From: Erwinia_E haradaeae_F | Lineage (GTDB): Bacteria; Pseudomonadota; Gammaproteobacteria; Enterobacterales; Enterobacteriaceae | DNA: 64,000 bases | NCBI RefSeq assembly: GCF_900698855.1 | Contig: NZ_LR217698.1 | Span: forward strand, 744,001 to 808,000 | Reading direction: 5' to 3' | In this document: one piece after another, positions 52,904-63,033 of the stretch | Position numbering within the stretch: the first letter of the stretch is position 1 | Layout: each line of letters opens with the position of its first letter | The notes under the pieces: model-generated | What the model was told of the DNA's origin: nothing | The model's database searches: none | The model's input: only the letters and a program-made list of their open reading frames with translations | Program-made: the position numbers and the translations under genes

Positions 52904-53650
52904 ATGAATAAAATAAACACAATGAGGCAAATTGTATTAGATACCGAAACTACTGGTATGAATATAATTGGTACTCCATATGAGGGGCATCGTATTATTG
53001 AAATTGGAGCTGTTGAAATAATAAATAGACGCTTAACAGATAATAATTTCCATGTCTATCTTAAGCCCGATCGAGAAATAGATCCAGAGGCATTCAAAGT
53101 ACATGGCATTTCTGATGCATTCTTAAAAGATAAGCCAACATTTGCTCAAGTTTCTGAAAATTTTTTAACCTATATACATAACTCTGTATTAGTAATGCAT
53201 AATGCTAATTTCGACCTTGGCTTTATAAATCATGAATTCTTTAAACTAAATCATGAAATCTCTAAAATAGAAGAATGCTACAAAATAATAGATACCTTAT
53301 CTATAGCACGTAAGTTATTTCCTGGCAAACGAAATAACCTGGATGCACTCTGCGCGCGTTATAATATAGACAACAGTAAGCGTATAATACACGGTGCGCT
53401 TTTTGATGCAAAATTACTAGCAAAAATATTTTTAAGCATGACTGGAGGTCAAACTTCTTTTGCTTTACCTAGAACAGGAAATCTAAATAGTATACAAAAT
53501 GTAGAAAAAATGCGGTTTATTAAGCAAGCAGATTCTAAATTACGCATTATACGAGCAAATAAATCTGAACTTATAGAACATAGAACATATCTTGAAATAA
53601 TCGAAAAAAGAGGAGTGTGTTTGTGGAATAAAAAAAATAAAAACAAATAA
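52904..53650 (+). CDS. dnaQ: DNA polymerase III epsilon subunit (proofreading exonuclease)
   Basis: The 3'-5' proofreading exonuclease of the replicative polymerase core. 248 residues (E. coli 243). DEDDh exonuclease motifs: Exo I D13-T-E15-TTG, Exo II in VMHNANFDLGF, Exo III in HGALFDAKLLA. The C-terminal region that binds the alpha subunit is shortened and diverged but present (KLRI through the final CLWNKK). An in-frame ATG six codons later is an alternative start. Divergent from rnhA, followed by tRNA-Asp. Confidence 0.98.
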   Translation: MNKINTMRQIVLDTETTGMNIIGTPYEGHRIIEIGAVEIINRRLTDNNFHVYLKPDREIDPEAFKVHGISDAFLKDKPTFAQVSENFLTYIHNSVLVMHNANFDLGFINHEFFKLNHEISKIEECYKIIDTLSIARKLFPGKRNNLDALCARYNIDNSKRIIHGALFDAKLLAKIFLSMTGGQTSFALPRTGNLNSIQNVEKMRFIKQADSKLRIIRANKSELIEHRTYLEIIEKRGVCLWNKKNKNK

Positions 53651-53732
53651 AAAATCACAATTCTTTTTCTTTCTTAGGTTCTTATTTTTATTTAACGACA
53701 TAAAGCGCGTAAAATAAATTTTTAATAAAATA

Positions 53733-53761
53733 TTGACTACATATAAAATTTGATCTATCAT
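53733..53761 (+). promoter_or_regulatory. Candidate promoter of tRNA-Asp
   Basis: TTGACT (53733-53738) and TATCAT (53756-53761) are separated by 17 bases and end 38 bases before the tRNA. Other AT-rich hexamers nearby could serve as the -10. Confidence 0.35.
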
Positions 53762-53799
53762 ATATATGATAATTATATATAATATAAACTTAATACCGT

Positions 53800-53876
53800 G
53801 GAGCGGTAGTTCAGTTGGTTAGAATACCTGCCTGTCACGCAGGGGGTCGCGGGTTCGAGCCCCGTCCGTTCCGCCA
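53800..53876 (+). tRNA. aspV: tRNA-Asp (anticodon GTC)
   Basis: 77 nt, almost identical to E. coli tRNA-Asp. Acceptor GGAGCGG pairs with CCGTTCC (allowing G-U), then GCCA with CCA encoded. Anticodon stem CCTGC/GCAGG encloses CTGTCAC with GTC at 53834-53836. T arm GGGTTCGAGCCCC. It lies after dnaQ, the position of aspV in E. coli. Confidence 0.99.
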
Positions 53877-54362
53877 AATACATAAAATGTTTAATTTTTT
53901 TAGATTAGAACGAATTTTAAGAGTTCTATTAATCGAATTCCGATTCTTTAGTGTTTAGACACTAAAGAAATAGCAATTCACTATCTACAGTAGAATACTT
54001 AATTCACAAATAAATTGATGATTATAATGTATAAAACAAGTATTTTATATATATTCAGAGTTATGATTTAAAATGAGCATAATATTTCTATGCTCATTTT
54101 TTAATTCATTGATTATATTATTTATGACAGATATATTATCGAAATAAATTTCGATCTAACCATCTCAATTGATTTGCTCCTTTTTTTTATTCATGTCAAT
54201 ACAAATAACTAATCTTTAAATACCATATCGAAAAATAATTTATCCTTTTTTATAACATTTATTATCCAATAAATAATTAAATTTATCTTTATACTTAAGA
54301 TTAAATTCATTCTATGCTATAATAATGTTTATATAGAAAAACTAAAATATTCACGATGTAAA
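53877..54362. other. Gap between convergent tRNA-Asp and rplI
   Basis: About 490 bases without a gene. It contains two strong hairpins: an 11-bp perfect stem with a 4-base loop at 53944-53969 (TTCTTTAGTGT/ACACTAAAGAA) and the terminator at 54070-54102. Confidence 0.7.
54070..54102. terminator. Bidirectional terminator between tRNA-Asp and rplI
   Basis: AAAATGAGCATA (54070-54081) and TATGCTCATTTT (54089-54100) form a perfect 12-bp stem with a 7-base loop. T-runs occur on the plus strand (TTTTTT) and in shorter form on the minus strand. It separates two convergent transcription units. Confidence 0.8.
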
Positions 54363-54815
54363 TTAAGACCTCGACACAATGTTAATAATTAATGTAGCAA
54401 AAACTTGGCTATGAACTTGAAAATCTACTGTATGCTCTCCAATTGTACGCAATACTCCATTTGGTAAGCGTACTTCATTTTTCAAAACCTCAATACCAGC
54501 TTTTGTAACAGCTAAAGCAATATCACGAGTCCCAATTGAACCAAATAATTTACCTTCACTACCTGATTTAGCGAACAAAGTAACACTTCCTAACTCATTA
54601 ATTTTCGTAGCTCGCTTCTGAGCAATAGTAAGAACCTCCATCACTCTAGCTTCTAACTCTGAGCGACGAATATTAAAAAATTCAATATTTTTTTTAGTGG
54701 CTAAAACAGCTTTTCCTTTTGGGACTAAGAAATTACGAGCATAACCTGCTTTGACATTCACTTGGTCGCCTAATTTACCAAGATTTTCTACGCAATCTAG
54801 CAGAATCACTTGCAT
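54363..54815 (-). CDS. rplI: 50S ribosomal protein L9
   Basis: Binds 23S rRNA near the L1 stalk and projects along the ribosome. 150 residues from ATG 54815 (E. coli 149). MQVILLD, NLGKLGDQVNVKAGYARNFL, KKNIEFF, GKLFGSIGTRDIA and NEVRLPNGVLRTIGEH are all conserved. The GTG two codons upstream is too close to the GAGGA Shine-Dalgarno. Last gene of rpsF-(priB)-rpsR-rplI, 37 bases after rpsR. Confidence 0.99.
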   Translation of the reverse strand: MQVILLDCVENLGKLGDQVNVKAGYARNFLVPKGKAVLATKKNIEFFNIRRSELEARVMEVLTIAQKRATKINELGSVTLFAKSGSEGKLFGSIGTRDIALAVTKAGIEVLKNEVRLPNGVLRTIGEHTVDFQVHSQVFATLIINIVSRS

Positions 54816-54852
54816 ATTCACAATCCTCTTTAATTTACCAAAGAATATTCAA

Positions 54853-55080
54853 TTACTGATGACAATCAGTATACGGCAATAAAGATAAATATCGAGCTCG
54901 TTTAATTGCCCTTGCAAGTTGTCTCTGATATTTTGCGCGAGTACCAGTAATTCGACTTGGTACAATCTTTCCACTTTCAGTAATATAATTTTTCAATATA
55001 GAAATATCTTTATAATCAATCTCCTGCACACCTTCGGCAGTAAATCGACAAAACTTACGACGACGAAAATAACGGGCCAT
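54853..55080 (-). CDS. rpsR: 30S ribosomal protein S18
   Basis: Pairs with S6 on the platform of the small subunit. 75 residues, the E. coli length and nearly identical (MARYFRRRKFCRFTAEG, SRITGTRAKYQRQLARAIKR, PYTDCHQ). The start is ATG 55080, with GGAGAG (55088-55093) as Shine-Dalgarno. That site is embedded in the last codons of the priB pseudogene. A start five codons upstream would have no family support. Confidence 0.99.
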   Translation of the reverse strand: MARYFRRRKFCRFTAEGVQEIDYKDISILKNYITESGKIVPSRITGTRAKYQRQLARAIKRARYLSLLPYTDCHQ

Positions 55081-55084
55081 ATAA

Positions 55085-55397
55085 TTACTCTCCAAACTCT
55101 ATAAACTCAATCTTCATGACATGAAGCATGATTTATCTCAAACCATTCAAGCCTTAATTGAAGAAATTACCCCTTTAAAATTTAAGCATATTAACTAAAA
55201 TTATAAACTTTCTTATCACCTAACAAATATCACCACTTATTACAATTAAGCATCTAACACCCACTTCTCTAGTTGTAATTAGCTTCTATATCTTATACAT
55301 TATATTTAATAATTATCTGACAATATGAAACCCTTAATAGACTAACAATTCTTATTGGTTCCTAACGAATAACTCCAAAAAAAAATTACATATTCAT
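55085..55397 (-). pseudogene. priB: Decayed priB (primosomal replication protein N)
   Basis: In E. coli priB lies between rpsF and rpsR. This 336-base gap still carries it. On the minus strand one frame runs colinearly with E. coli PriB over 35 codons, from GIPHCQ (here GFHIVR, 55327-55344) through PVIVSGH (here LIVISGD) with no indel but with stop codons. A further segment KGVISSIKA matches QGFISCHKA after a frameshift. The end NGLR*IMLHVMKIEFIEFGE* matches [20 protein letters not shown] plus the stop. PriB promotes replication restart by bridging PriA and DnaT. At least four in-frame stops and two frameshifts make it non-functional. Only the very end is under clear constraint, because it contains the rpsR ribosome binding site. 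Confidence 0.85.
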
Positions 55398-55416
55398 CCC
55401 GAATAAAGAAGATTTT

Positions 55417-55809
55417 TTATGAGATATTACTAATTTCTGTACTAGAAATCGAATCATTAGAAAAATCCTCATGACGATCTCGACGCTCTTCCTTTGCTCG
55501 AACCATTGGAGATGGTGCAGTCACTGCGTCTTTAATTCGTATAATCATATTACGAATAATAGCATCGTTAAACCGAAAACTATTTATTAATTCATCAATA
55601 GCTTCCTCTGATGCTTCTATATTCATAAGTACATAATGAGCCTTGTGAAGCTTATCAATTGGATAAGCTAATTGGCGACGCCCCCAATCTTCAAGACGGT
55701 GAACTTTACCTTTTGATATCGTTATAATACTACTATAACGTTCAATCATGCCAGATACCTGTTCACTTTGATCAGGATGCACCAGAAATACAATTTCATA
55801 ATGACGCAT
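55417..55809 (-). CDS. rpsF: 30S ribosomal protein S6
   Basis: Binds S18 and 16S rRNA in the platform. 130 residues. MRHYEIVFLVHPDQSEQV, RLEDWGRRQLAYPI, KAHYVLMNIEA and FRFNDAIIRNMII are conserved. The C-terminal tail is acidic and serine-rich but lacks a glutamate run. In E. coli the S6 C-terminus receives glutamates from RimK, so that modification may not occur here. AAGGAGCG eight bases before ATG is a strong Shine-Dalgarno. First gene of the rpsF-rpsR-rplI operon. Confidence 0.98.
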   Translation of the reverse strand: MRHYEIVFLVHPDQSEQVSGMIERYSSIITISKGKVHRLEDWGRRQLAYPIDKLHKAHYVLMNIEASEEAIDELINSFRFNDAIIRNMIIRIKDAVTAPSPMVRAKEERRDRHEDFSNDSISSTEISNIS

Positions 55810-57561
55810 TTAATTCGCTCCTTACGGATAAGTCAGCCTCATATCAAGATTAACCCTGTCCTATAGAGGCAAGGAACACAATCTATTAGAGAATAGATCT
55901 ATTTATTATGATAAATATAAGATACAAGAAAAAAGGTTCTTTTCGAAAAAAAACATACTATATACTATAAAATATATTAACTTCTACTAACATTTTGCTA
56001 AAAAAAGAATAATATATATCAGAATAAGAAAATAGTATTAACTGTAAAATATATAGATTATCACATTATCTAATAACTTAAAAAGAACATAGTAAAAAAA
56101 TATATATACGCAACAATGACTCTGAATCTTAGATTAAGAAATAAATCTATTTAATATACAATCACCTCTCGCAGAGTGATATACACAAAATTAGTACGCT
56201 AGTGATAATTTGAGATGAAAACTCAACCATTCTTAATAAACAGTCAAAATCTTATTGGAGTAATAAAATTACATATTAAACGACTACTTTAAAGCCCTCT
56301 CCAAACCTAACACATATAATCTAAATCACTGATTTAGTAATCTCAACAAATTACGTAATTATCAATATCTTCAAATGATCCTTTCGTATAAAATAAGTAA
56401 TTAGACTCTCTTCTTTTTCTTATAAACTTTTTCTGTTTTACGGAATTATGATGAAGATTTATATATTAAACCTAGCCATCCAATAGGTATATAATCCCTT
56501 CAAATATATAATAAAGAACATATTTTATTAAAACTTTATCTAAAATATAGCATATAATAAATCTTCTCTTCTTTTATAGTTACTAACTCATAATAAAAAC
56601 TTCTGGTTATTTATCTAATAAAATAATTGCATTCATGCTATATAAATATGTCTCTCTTCATCTACAGAAGAATTCTTTAGTATCTGATCTATAAAATAGA
56701 TACTAAATTAGCTATAAAAAAACCAAAAAATAAAATAAAAATATGATCCTAGTAATATAAACATGGTATAAGCACTGTTCTTACCTGACATTATCTATCT
56801 TAATATTTGATATATTACATGCAATATTCTCCCATTTCTCAAGATCTATGAAAATAATGTAATTGTAAAATAAAAAATAAATATCTACACTATTAAATAA
56901 TATATATAGTATATTATACTATAAGTTCAATCTCCTACAGATTATTCTATATATCTACAAAATAATTATCTATTTACGTAAAAGTTGATAAAAACAGTCA
57001 TTCCATGTAATATCTAAAATTATACCATCAAGAGTTTATTTGATATAATAAAATATGATTGAATTTAATAACACCTAAGAGAACTCAAATATAGTTTTTC
57101 TACATTAGTTAAAATAATAACAATATTCAGCGATAAAATAGTAACTCTAAAATCTTTCACTAGGATATAAAAGTTTATTGTTAATAATGAACAATTCAAA
57201 GAAGATGCTTAGAAACATATCTAAAATAAAATAACTTAAAACCTAGGTATTCCATGAGAGATCTGTGCTATTATCAAACATAATTAGAAATTAACATTAA
57301 ATCAATATAATCACTAAACACATTCAACAACATGATATATTTCTTTTTTTATAAAAACTCAATAATGAGTTAATTATTGATATATTGCACATCTAAACCT
57401 ATAGTTTTTTCTATTAAATTATCGATTATTAAATTATCGATTTTTACAATTCTTTTTCATCAATATTAGGTAAAAATTTAATTCTCTCTACAGTCTTATT
57501 TTCCTTAAAGAAAAAACGTATAATAATTCATATTTCATTTAACTCAAAATCTATTAATATC
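55810..57561. other. Gene-free gap between divergent rpsF and rnb
   Basis: About 1.75 kb of AT-rich DNA, no gene or remnant recognised. The rpsF operon promoter must be at the left end. A 15-base tandem duplication lies at 57412-57441. Confidence 0.6.
57412..57441. repeat. Tandem duplication of a 15-base unit
   Basis: TATTAAATTATCGAT occurs twice without spacer (57412-57426 and 57427-57441), 120 bases before rnb. A recent slippage product is the simplest reading. Confidence 0.9.
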
Positions 57562-59517
57562 ATGCTCCAAAATAATCCTCTTCTTGCTAAGCTTAAAAAA
57601 CAACTAAATTCTAAACTTCTCCGGGTGGAAGGAATAGTTAAAAGTTCCGAAAAAGGTTTTGGATTTTTAGAAATTAACGCACAAAAAAGTTACTTCATTC
57701 CACGCTCTTTTATGAAAAAAGTAATGAATGGTGATCGTATAAGCGCGGTAATTCAGACAAATAAAGATCGAGAAATTGCCTGTCCTGAAAAACTTATTGA
57801 ACCATCTCTCAAGCGTTTTGTTGGTCGAATACAGAAAAAAAATAATCGTTTACTTATCATGCCGGATAATCCTTGGCTAAAAACTGCAATCCCATGCGAT
57901 GCTGGATTTAATGTTAAACATTGCTTCCAGGAAGGAGATTGGACCGTAGCAAAGATACGCCATCATCCATTAAATGGTGATAACGCATTCTATGCTGAAC
58001 TTACAGAGTTTATTACCAAAAAAGAAGATAATCTTGCGCCATGGTGGGTCACGCTCGCGCGCTATAATTTAGAACGCGAAGAACCTAATGCGCCAATTCC
58101 AAAAGAAATGCTTAATGAAAAACTAAAACGTAAAGACCTTACCAACATCCCATTTATTACCATTGATAGCGCTCATACTGAAGACATGGATGATGCATTA
58201 TATATAGAAGATATTGGTGATGACGAACTTAAACTATTTATTGCAATCTCTGACCCAACTTCTTATATCGAAACTAATAGCATATTAGATCAAATTGCCG
58301 CTGAACGCTCTTTTACCAACTATCTACCAGGATTTAATGTTTCAATGCTACCTAGACAGTTATCAGAAGATATCTGTTCTCTGCGCCAAGGACAGCGTCG
58401 ACCTGCACTTGTTTGCTGCGTTACTATTTCCAAAGATGGCACACCCTCTCAATCTGTAGAATTTTTTGCGGCCTGGATCAAATCTAAGGCACGATTAGTA
58501 TATAGCAGTGTCTCTGACTGGTTAGAATCAGACAAATCCAGCCCCTGGAAGCCAGAAAGCCAAGAAATAGCTAACCAAATCTGTCTTCTGCACCGTTTTT
58601 ATTTAGCTCGTAGTAACTGGCGACAAACGCACGCTCTATTATTTCAGGAACAACCAGACTTCCGCTTTGTAATAAATAAACAGGGAGAAATATTAGATAT
58701 AATTACTGAACACCGACGCATTGCAAATAAAATCATAGAAGAATCAATGATTCTAGCAAATATTTGCGCTGCTCAGGCGTTAAGTAAAAGGTTTGGATTT
58801 GGTATCTATAATGTTCATGATGGTTTTGACAAAGTCCATGCAAATCAAGCATCAGAAATCTTAGCTAATCATGGAATTATCGTAGATCCTGTTATTCTTT
58901 CTACCCTAGATGGATTTCGCAACCTACGACGTAAACTAGACTGTCAATCAAATCAATTCCTAGCAAATCGTATTCGACGTTTCCAATCATTTTCTGAAAT
59001 TCGCACTACTCCAGGACCACATTGTGGTCTGGGTTTAGAAGCGTATGCTACCTGGACATCCCCTATTCGCAAATATGGCGATATGATTAATCATCGCTTA
59101 ATAAAATCCATGATCAAAGGTGAAACAGCTTTACATCCAAAAGAAGAACTAACAACCTACATGGTAGAGCGTCGTCGAAAAAACCGAATGGCTGGACGAG
59201 ATATAGGTGAATGGTTGTATTCACGCTTCTTACAAAAAGACATTGGTAGTAATCGTTTCTTTAAAGCTGAAGTGTTAGATGTATATCGTCACGGAATGCG
59301 CGTTCGACTTCAAGAAAATGGCGCTGTAGCATTTATTCCTGCAGAACTAATCTATTCAATTCGTGAAAACCTGATCTGCAAACATGATACTGGCAGTATC
59401 CTCGTAAAAGGCCAGTTACTTTACCAAGTCACCGATTTGATTGATGTAACGATCACAGAAATACGGATGGATACTCGAACTATTATTGCTCGTCCAGCCT
59501 TCTCATCTAAAAAATAA
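57562..59517 (+). CDS. rnb: Exoribonuclease II
   Basis: Processive 3'-5' hydrolytic exoribonuclease of mRNA turnover. 651 residues (E. coli 644). N-terminal cold-shock-like domains (KGFGFLEINAQKSYFIP), the RNB catalytic domain with metal-binding aspartates D202, D208, D210 and D211 in DSAHTEDMDDALY, FTNYLPGFN, FGFGIYNVHDGF and GLEAYATWTSPIRKYGDM, then the C-terminal S1 domain (GMRVRLQENGAVAFIPAEL). ATG 57562 matches the E. coli start, though no Shine-Dalgarno is visible. Confidence 0.98.
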   Translation: MLQNNPLLAKLKKQLNSKLLRVEGIVKSSEKGFGFLEINAQKSYFIPRSFMKKVMNGDRISAVIQTNKDREIACPEKLIEPSLKRFVGRIQKKNNRLLIMPDNPWLKTAIPCDAGFNVKHCFQEGDWTVAKIRHHPLNGDNAFYAELTEFITKKEDNLAPWWVTLARYNLEREEPNAPIPKEMLNEKLKRKDLTNIPFITIDSAHTEDMDDALYIEDIGDDELKLFIAISDPTSYIETNSILDQIAAERSFTNYLPGFNVSMLPRQLSEDICSLRQGQRRPALVCCVTISKDGTPSQSVEFFAAWIKSKARLVYSSVSDWLESDKSSPWKPESQEIANQICLLHRFYLARSNWRQTHALLFQEQPDFRFVINKQGEILDIITEHRRIANKIIEESMILANICAAQALSKRFGFGIYNVHDGFDKVHANQASEILANHGIIVDPVILSTLDGFRNLRRKLDCQSNQFLANRIRRFQSFSEIRTTPGPHCGLGLEAYATWTSPIRKYGDMINHRLIKSMIKGETALHPKEELTTYMVERRRKNRMAGRDIGEWLYSRFLQKDIGSNRFFKAEVLDVYRHGMRVRLQENGAVAFIPAELIYSIRENLICKHDTGSILVKGQLLYQVTDLIDVTITEIRMDTRTIIARPAFSSKK

Positions 59518-60602
59518 ATTGTATATACAGCATGTTGTCTCTCTTGATATTAATTACTGAAAAATCAAATAGACATAGAAAATGAAAAGTATACATAGCT
59601 ACAAACAGATTAAACAAAATTACTGCAATCCTATAATTATTATAATCCCGAACTAATTCAGTATTTAAAAGTTCAATGACTAATAAATCAGAGTAACTCT
59701 GTAATATAAAAAATATCTATCATTTTACACATTAAATAGGTATTTCATTAGTACAATAATGCATACTGACAAAATAAATGAAAACACCTTATACGTGCTA
59801 TACGGAATACAGTGAATATCAATAAATATCCTATAAAATATATATTTTAAAAATTGTTATCTTATCTCTTGAGACTTATTTCGTTGATACACAAAACAAT
59901 ATTTGTTAAAATTAAGATAATTAATATTATTGTATATACTTAATTCTAAAAGAACATATTCAGGTAATCTATCATTTATACTATAAAAAATATCTAACAT
60001 GATTCTCTTTCTATAATATAGAAACTATGTATATACTAATACTCACTTTCTTAAGATAAAATATTTATTTCTCTTAGTTATGTATAAAAAGACAATAGAA
60101 CCATACTTAGAAAGTTTTCTATTTATAATAATTCTTTATTACACTATTAAATAAATTAAGTATGCTTTAATATAATGAAATATTATATAAACAATATCTA
60201 TAACCAATTAAATCAACTAATTACAATACGATTTAATGACAATATTTGTTGTTATCTAAACAAATATACAAATCATCTATATGCAAAAAAGAGTCATTCG
60301 GCTCTAGAACTAGACTGATAAGATCTTACAAGATTTTAAAATCACTAAAAATTTCTTGATTTACAAGGCGTATGGTAATGTTTTACCATTTTTTAAAAAA
60401 AAATTGCACAATCTTCTCCCTCTCATCAAGAAAATAATTAAAAATTGACTTGTGTGTATATTAGTTATAAAGATAATTATATTACATTATTATAGAATAA
60501 TGTAATAAATAAATATATCACTCAAGCATACCAACCTCTCATAAATCAAGTTATATAATAAAATGTTATTTTTCTTATAATTGTAACTAGGACTTCCTTA
60601 AT
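59518..60602. other. Gene-free gap between rnb and speE
   Basis: About 1.1 kb of AT-rich DNA with nothing recognisable apart from the speE ribosome binding site at the end. Confidence 0.6.
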
Positions 60603-61472
60603 ATGTTAACCAATATCTTATGGCATGAAACACTTCATTCTAAATTTGGGCAATATTTTACTATCAATAAAATACTACATCGTACACGCACCAATTACCA
60701 AAATTTAATTATTTTTGAAAATACAAACTTAGGTCGTATCCTAGCACTCGATGGAATAGTACAAACTACTGAATCTGATGAATTTATTTATCATGAAATG
60801 ATGGCACATGTCCCACTATTAGCCCATGGTAACGCGCGAAAAGTATTAATTATTGGGGGAGGAGATGGTGCGATGCTGCGCGAAATAAGTTATCATAAAA
60901 ATATTGAACAAATTACCCTAGTTGAAATCGATTCAAGTGTAATTGAATTATCTAAACGATATCTACCTCATCACCATGCTGGTTCTTTTGAAAACCCTTT
61001 TTGTCAACTTGTTATTGATAATGGTGTTCATTTTGTGCAAACAACTTCTGATCGATTTGATGTAATTATTTCTGATTCTCCTGATCCAATTGGCCCAGGA
61101 GAAAACCTGTATACTTCAGAATTTTATGAAGGATGTCACAAGTGCCTAAATCCAGATGGTATTTTGGTGACGCAAAGTGGAGTCTGTTTTTTTCAATTAA
61201 ACGAAGCAATAAATAGTTATCGTAAATTAAAAAACTATTTTAATGATGTGAGCTTCTATCAAGCATCAATACCTACCTATTATGGCGGTATAATGACTTT
61301 TTCCTGGTCAAGCAATAATCCTATGCTACGCCAAATAAATCTATCAACCCTCATTAATCGTTATAATAAAACAAATCTCAAATGCCGATATTACAATCCA
61401 GCACTACACGCTAGCAGTTTTTCCTTACCGCAATATTTTCTAGATGCGCTAGAAGCTTCCTCAGAATTTTAA
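60603..61472 (+). CDS. speE: Spermidine synthase
   Basis: Transfers aminopropyl from decarboxylated SAM to putrescine, making spermidine. 289 residues (E. coli 288). GQYF, GRILALDGIVQTTESDEFIYHEMMAHVP, nucleotide-binding IIGGGDGAMLRE, VEIDSSV, catalytic aspartate in SDSPDPIGPGENL, and PTYYGGIMTFSW are present. ATG 60603 has AGGA upstream. It is followed after 14 bases by speD, the E. coli order, forming a polyamine operon. Putrescine must come from another route or from the host. Confidence 0.99.
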   Translation: MLTNILWHETLHSKFGQYFTINKILHRTRTNYQNLIIFENTNLGRILALDGIVQTTESDEFIYHEMMAHVPLLAHGNARKVLIIGGGDGAMLREISYHKNIEQITLVEIDSSVIELSKRYLPHHHAGSFENPFCQLVIDNGVHFVQTTSDRFDVIISDSPDPIGPGENLYTSEFYEGCHKCLNPDGILVTQSGVCFFQLNEAINSYRKLKNYFNDVSFYQASIPTYYGGIMTFSWSSNNPMLRQINLSTLINRYNKTNLKCRYYNPALHASSFSLPQYFLDALEASSEF

Positions 61473-61486
61473 GGAAAAAAATACAA

Positions 61487-62296
61487 TTGCAAAAGTTGAA
61501 ATTACATGGATTTAATAATTTAACTAAAAGTTTAAGTTTTTGCGTCTATGACATATGTTACGCTAATACAGAAGCAGAACGCGACGGATATATCGCTTAT
61601 ATTGATGAACAATATAACGCTACGAGGTTAACTGAAATTCTCAGTAAAACCTGTTCAATTATAGGAGCAAACGTTCTAAATATTGCCCGTCAGGATTATG
61701 AGCCACAAGGTGCTAGTGTAACAATTCTAATTGGCGAAGAAACCATAGATCCACATGATATAGATACATCAGAACATCCCGGCCCACTATCACACTCAAT
61801 GATTGCACATCTAGATAAAAGTCATATTTGCGTACATACTTATCCAGAAAGCCATCCTGAAGGGGGATTATGTACTTTTCGAGTTGATATTGAGGTATCC
61901 ACATGCGGGGTTATTTCTCCTTTAAAAGCTCTTAATTACTTAATACACCAGCTAGATTCAGATATTGTGACCATTGATTATCGTGTACGAGGTTTTACAC
62001 GTGACATTAATGGCGTAAAACATTTTATTGATCATAAGATCAATTCAATACAGAATTTCATGTCAGAAGATATGAAATTAAAACATGATATGATGGATGT
62101 GAATGTATACCAAGAAAATATTTTTCATACTAAGATGCTTCTAAAAAAATTTGATCTTACACACTATCTATTTAATTCTAAATTAGAAGATTTAGGAAAA
62201 AAAGAACATGAAAGAATTACTAATCTCTTATGGAAAGAAATGCGTGAAATTTATTATGGTCGGAATATTCCAACCGTAGGAAAAATATACATGTAA
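61487..62296 (+). CDS. speD: S-adenosylmethionine decarboxylase proenzyme
   Basis: Pyruvoyl-dependent enzyme that decarboxylates SAM to supply aminopropyl groups to SpeE. The proenzyme cleaves itself between K111 and S112 (LDKSHICVHTYPESHPEGG), and S112 becomes the pyruvoyl group. The catalytic region STCGVISPLKALNYL and VTIDYRVRGFTRDINGVKHFIDH match E. coli. 269 residues (E. coli 264), with a short extension at the C-terminus after MREIYYGRN. The start is TTG at 61487 (giving MQKLKLHGF), with AAGGA at the speE stop 11 bases upstream. No nearer ATG fits. Confidence 0.98.
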   Translation: MQKLKLHGFNNLTKSLSFCVYDICYANTEAERDGYIAYIDEQYNATRLTEILSKTCSIIGANVLNIARQDYEPQGASVTILIGEETIDPHDIDTSEHPGPLSHSMIAHLDKSHICVHTYPESHPEGGLCTFRVDIEVSTCGVISPLKALNYLIHQLDSDIVTIDYRVRGFTRDINGVKHFIDHKINSIQNFMSEDMKLKHDMMDVNVYQENIFHTKMLLKKFDLTHYLFNSKLEDLGKKEHERITNLLWKEMREIYYGRNIPTVGKIYM

Positions 62297-63033
62297 TAGT
62301 ATTACTTACTTGAATAACAATTACGTATTTAGGTTACATGAATATAAAAAAAGAACTATAATAAACTATTTTCTATATAAAAAAACAAAAAATAAAATAA
62401 TTCTAATCATCATTATTAACTATTTAACATATCAAAACTTTAATTATTAAACTAAAAGTATATAGTACAGTTCTGCTTCAGAAAACTGTAGATTGTGAGT
62501 AATTACATAAAGAAGACTTAAGAAAAATAACACTCCCGCATTTGATTCTTATTCAAATGCGAATCTCACTAATTCTATCGCTTATGGTATATTTAATTAC
62601 TAATTAAATCATGAAACAGAAAACAATACAACACATATATTATTCTATAATATATCTCATAAAGTCCTATCACAACTTCAGTTAAAATTCTAACTATCTA
62701 TCTTATAAGACACTATATAAAACGTTATGTTATATATAGGTTTTTTTAAAAATCCTTTACCAAAACCTTAATAAAAAAATAATACTAAATTTATGATTTT
62801 TCTAAAAAAATAATTACTTATAACAAGTAGATAAAAAGAAATGCTATCAAAATTGCCATCGATGTAATACACTAAATCTATTTTTCTAACTTCTATTACC
62901 TATATAACAATTTTTATTTAAAACATCTATATATCTTCTAATATATTAACAATAAATCTAAAAATTTAAAAATACAAATAAAAATTTTTATCACTATTAA
63001 AAACTTAAAATATCAGTTATTAAATTGTTTTTA
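62297..63033. other. Gap between convergent speD and purD
   Basis: About 740 bases, no gene. Two hairpins: TACAGTT/AACTGTA near 62466-62490 and a GC-containing one at 62537-62561. Confidence 0.6.
62537..62561. terminator. Hairpin between speD and purD
   Basis: CGCATTTGA (62537-62545) and TCAAATGCG (62553-62561) form a perfect 9-bp stem with a 7-base loop. It lies about 240 bases after speD and may terminate or protect one of the convergent transcripts. No T-run follows. Confidence 0.35.
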
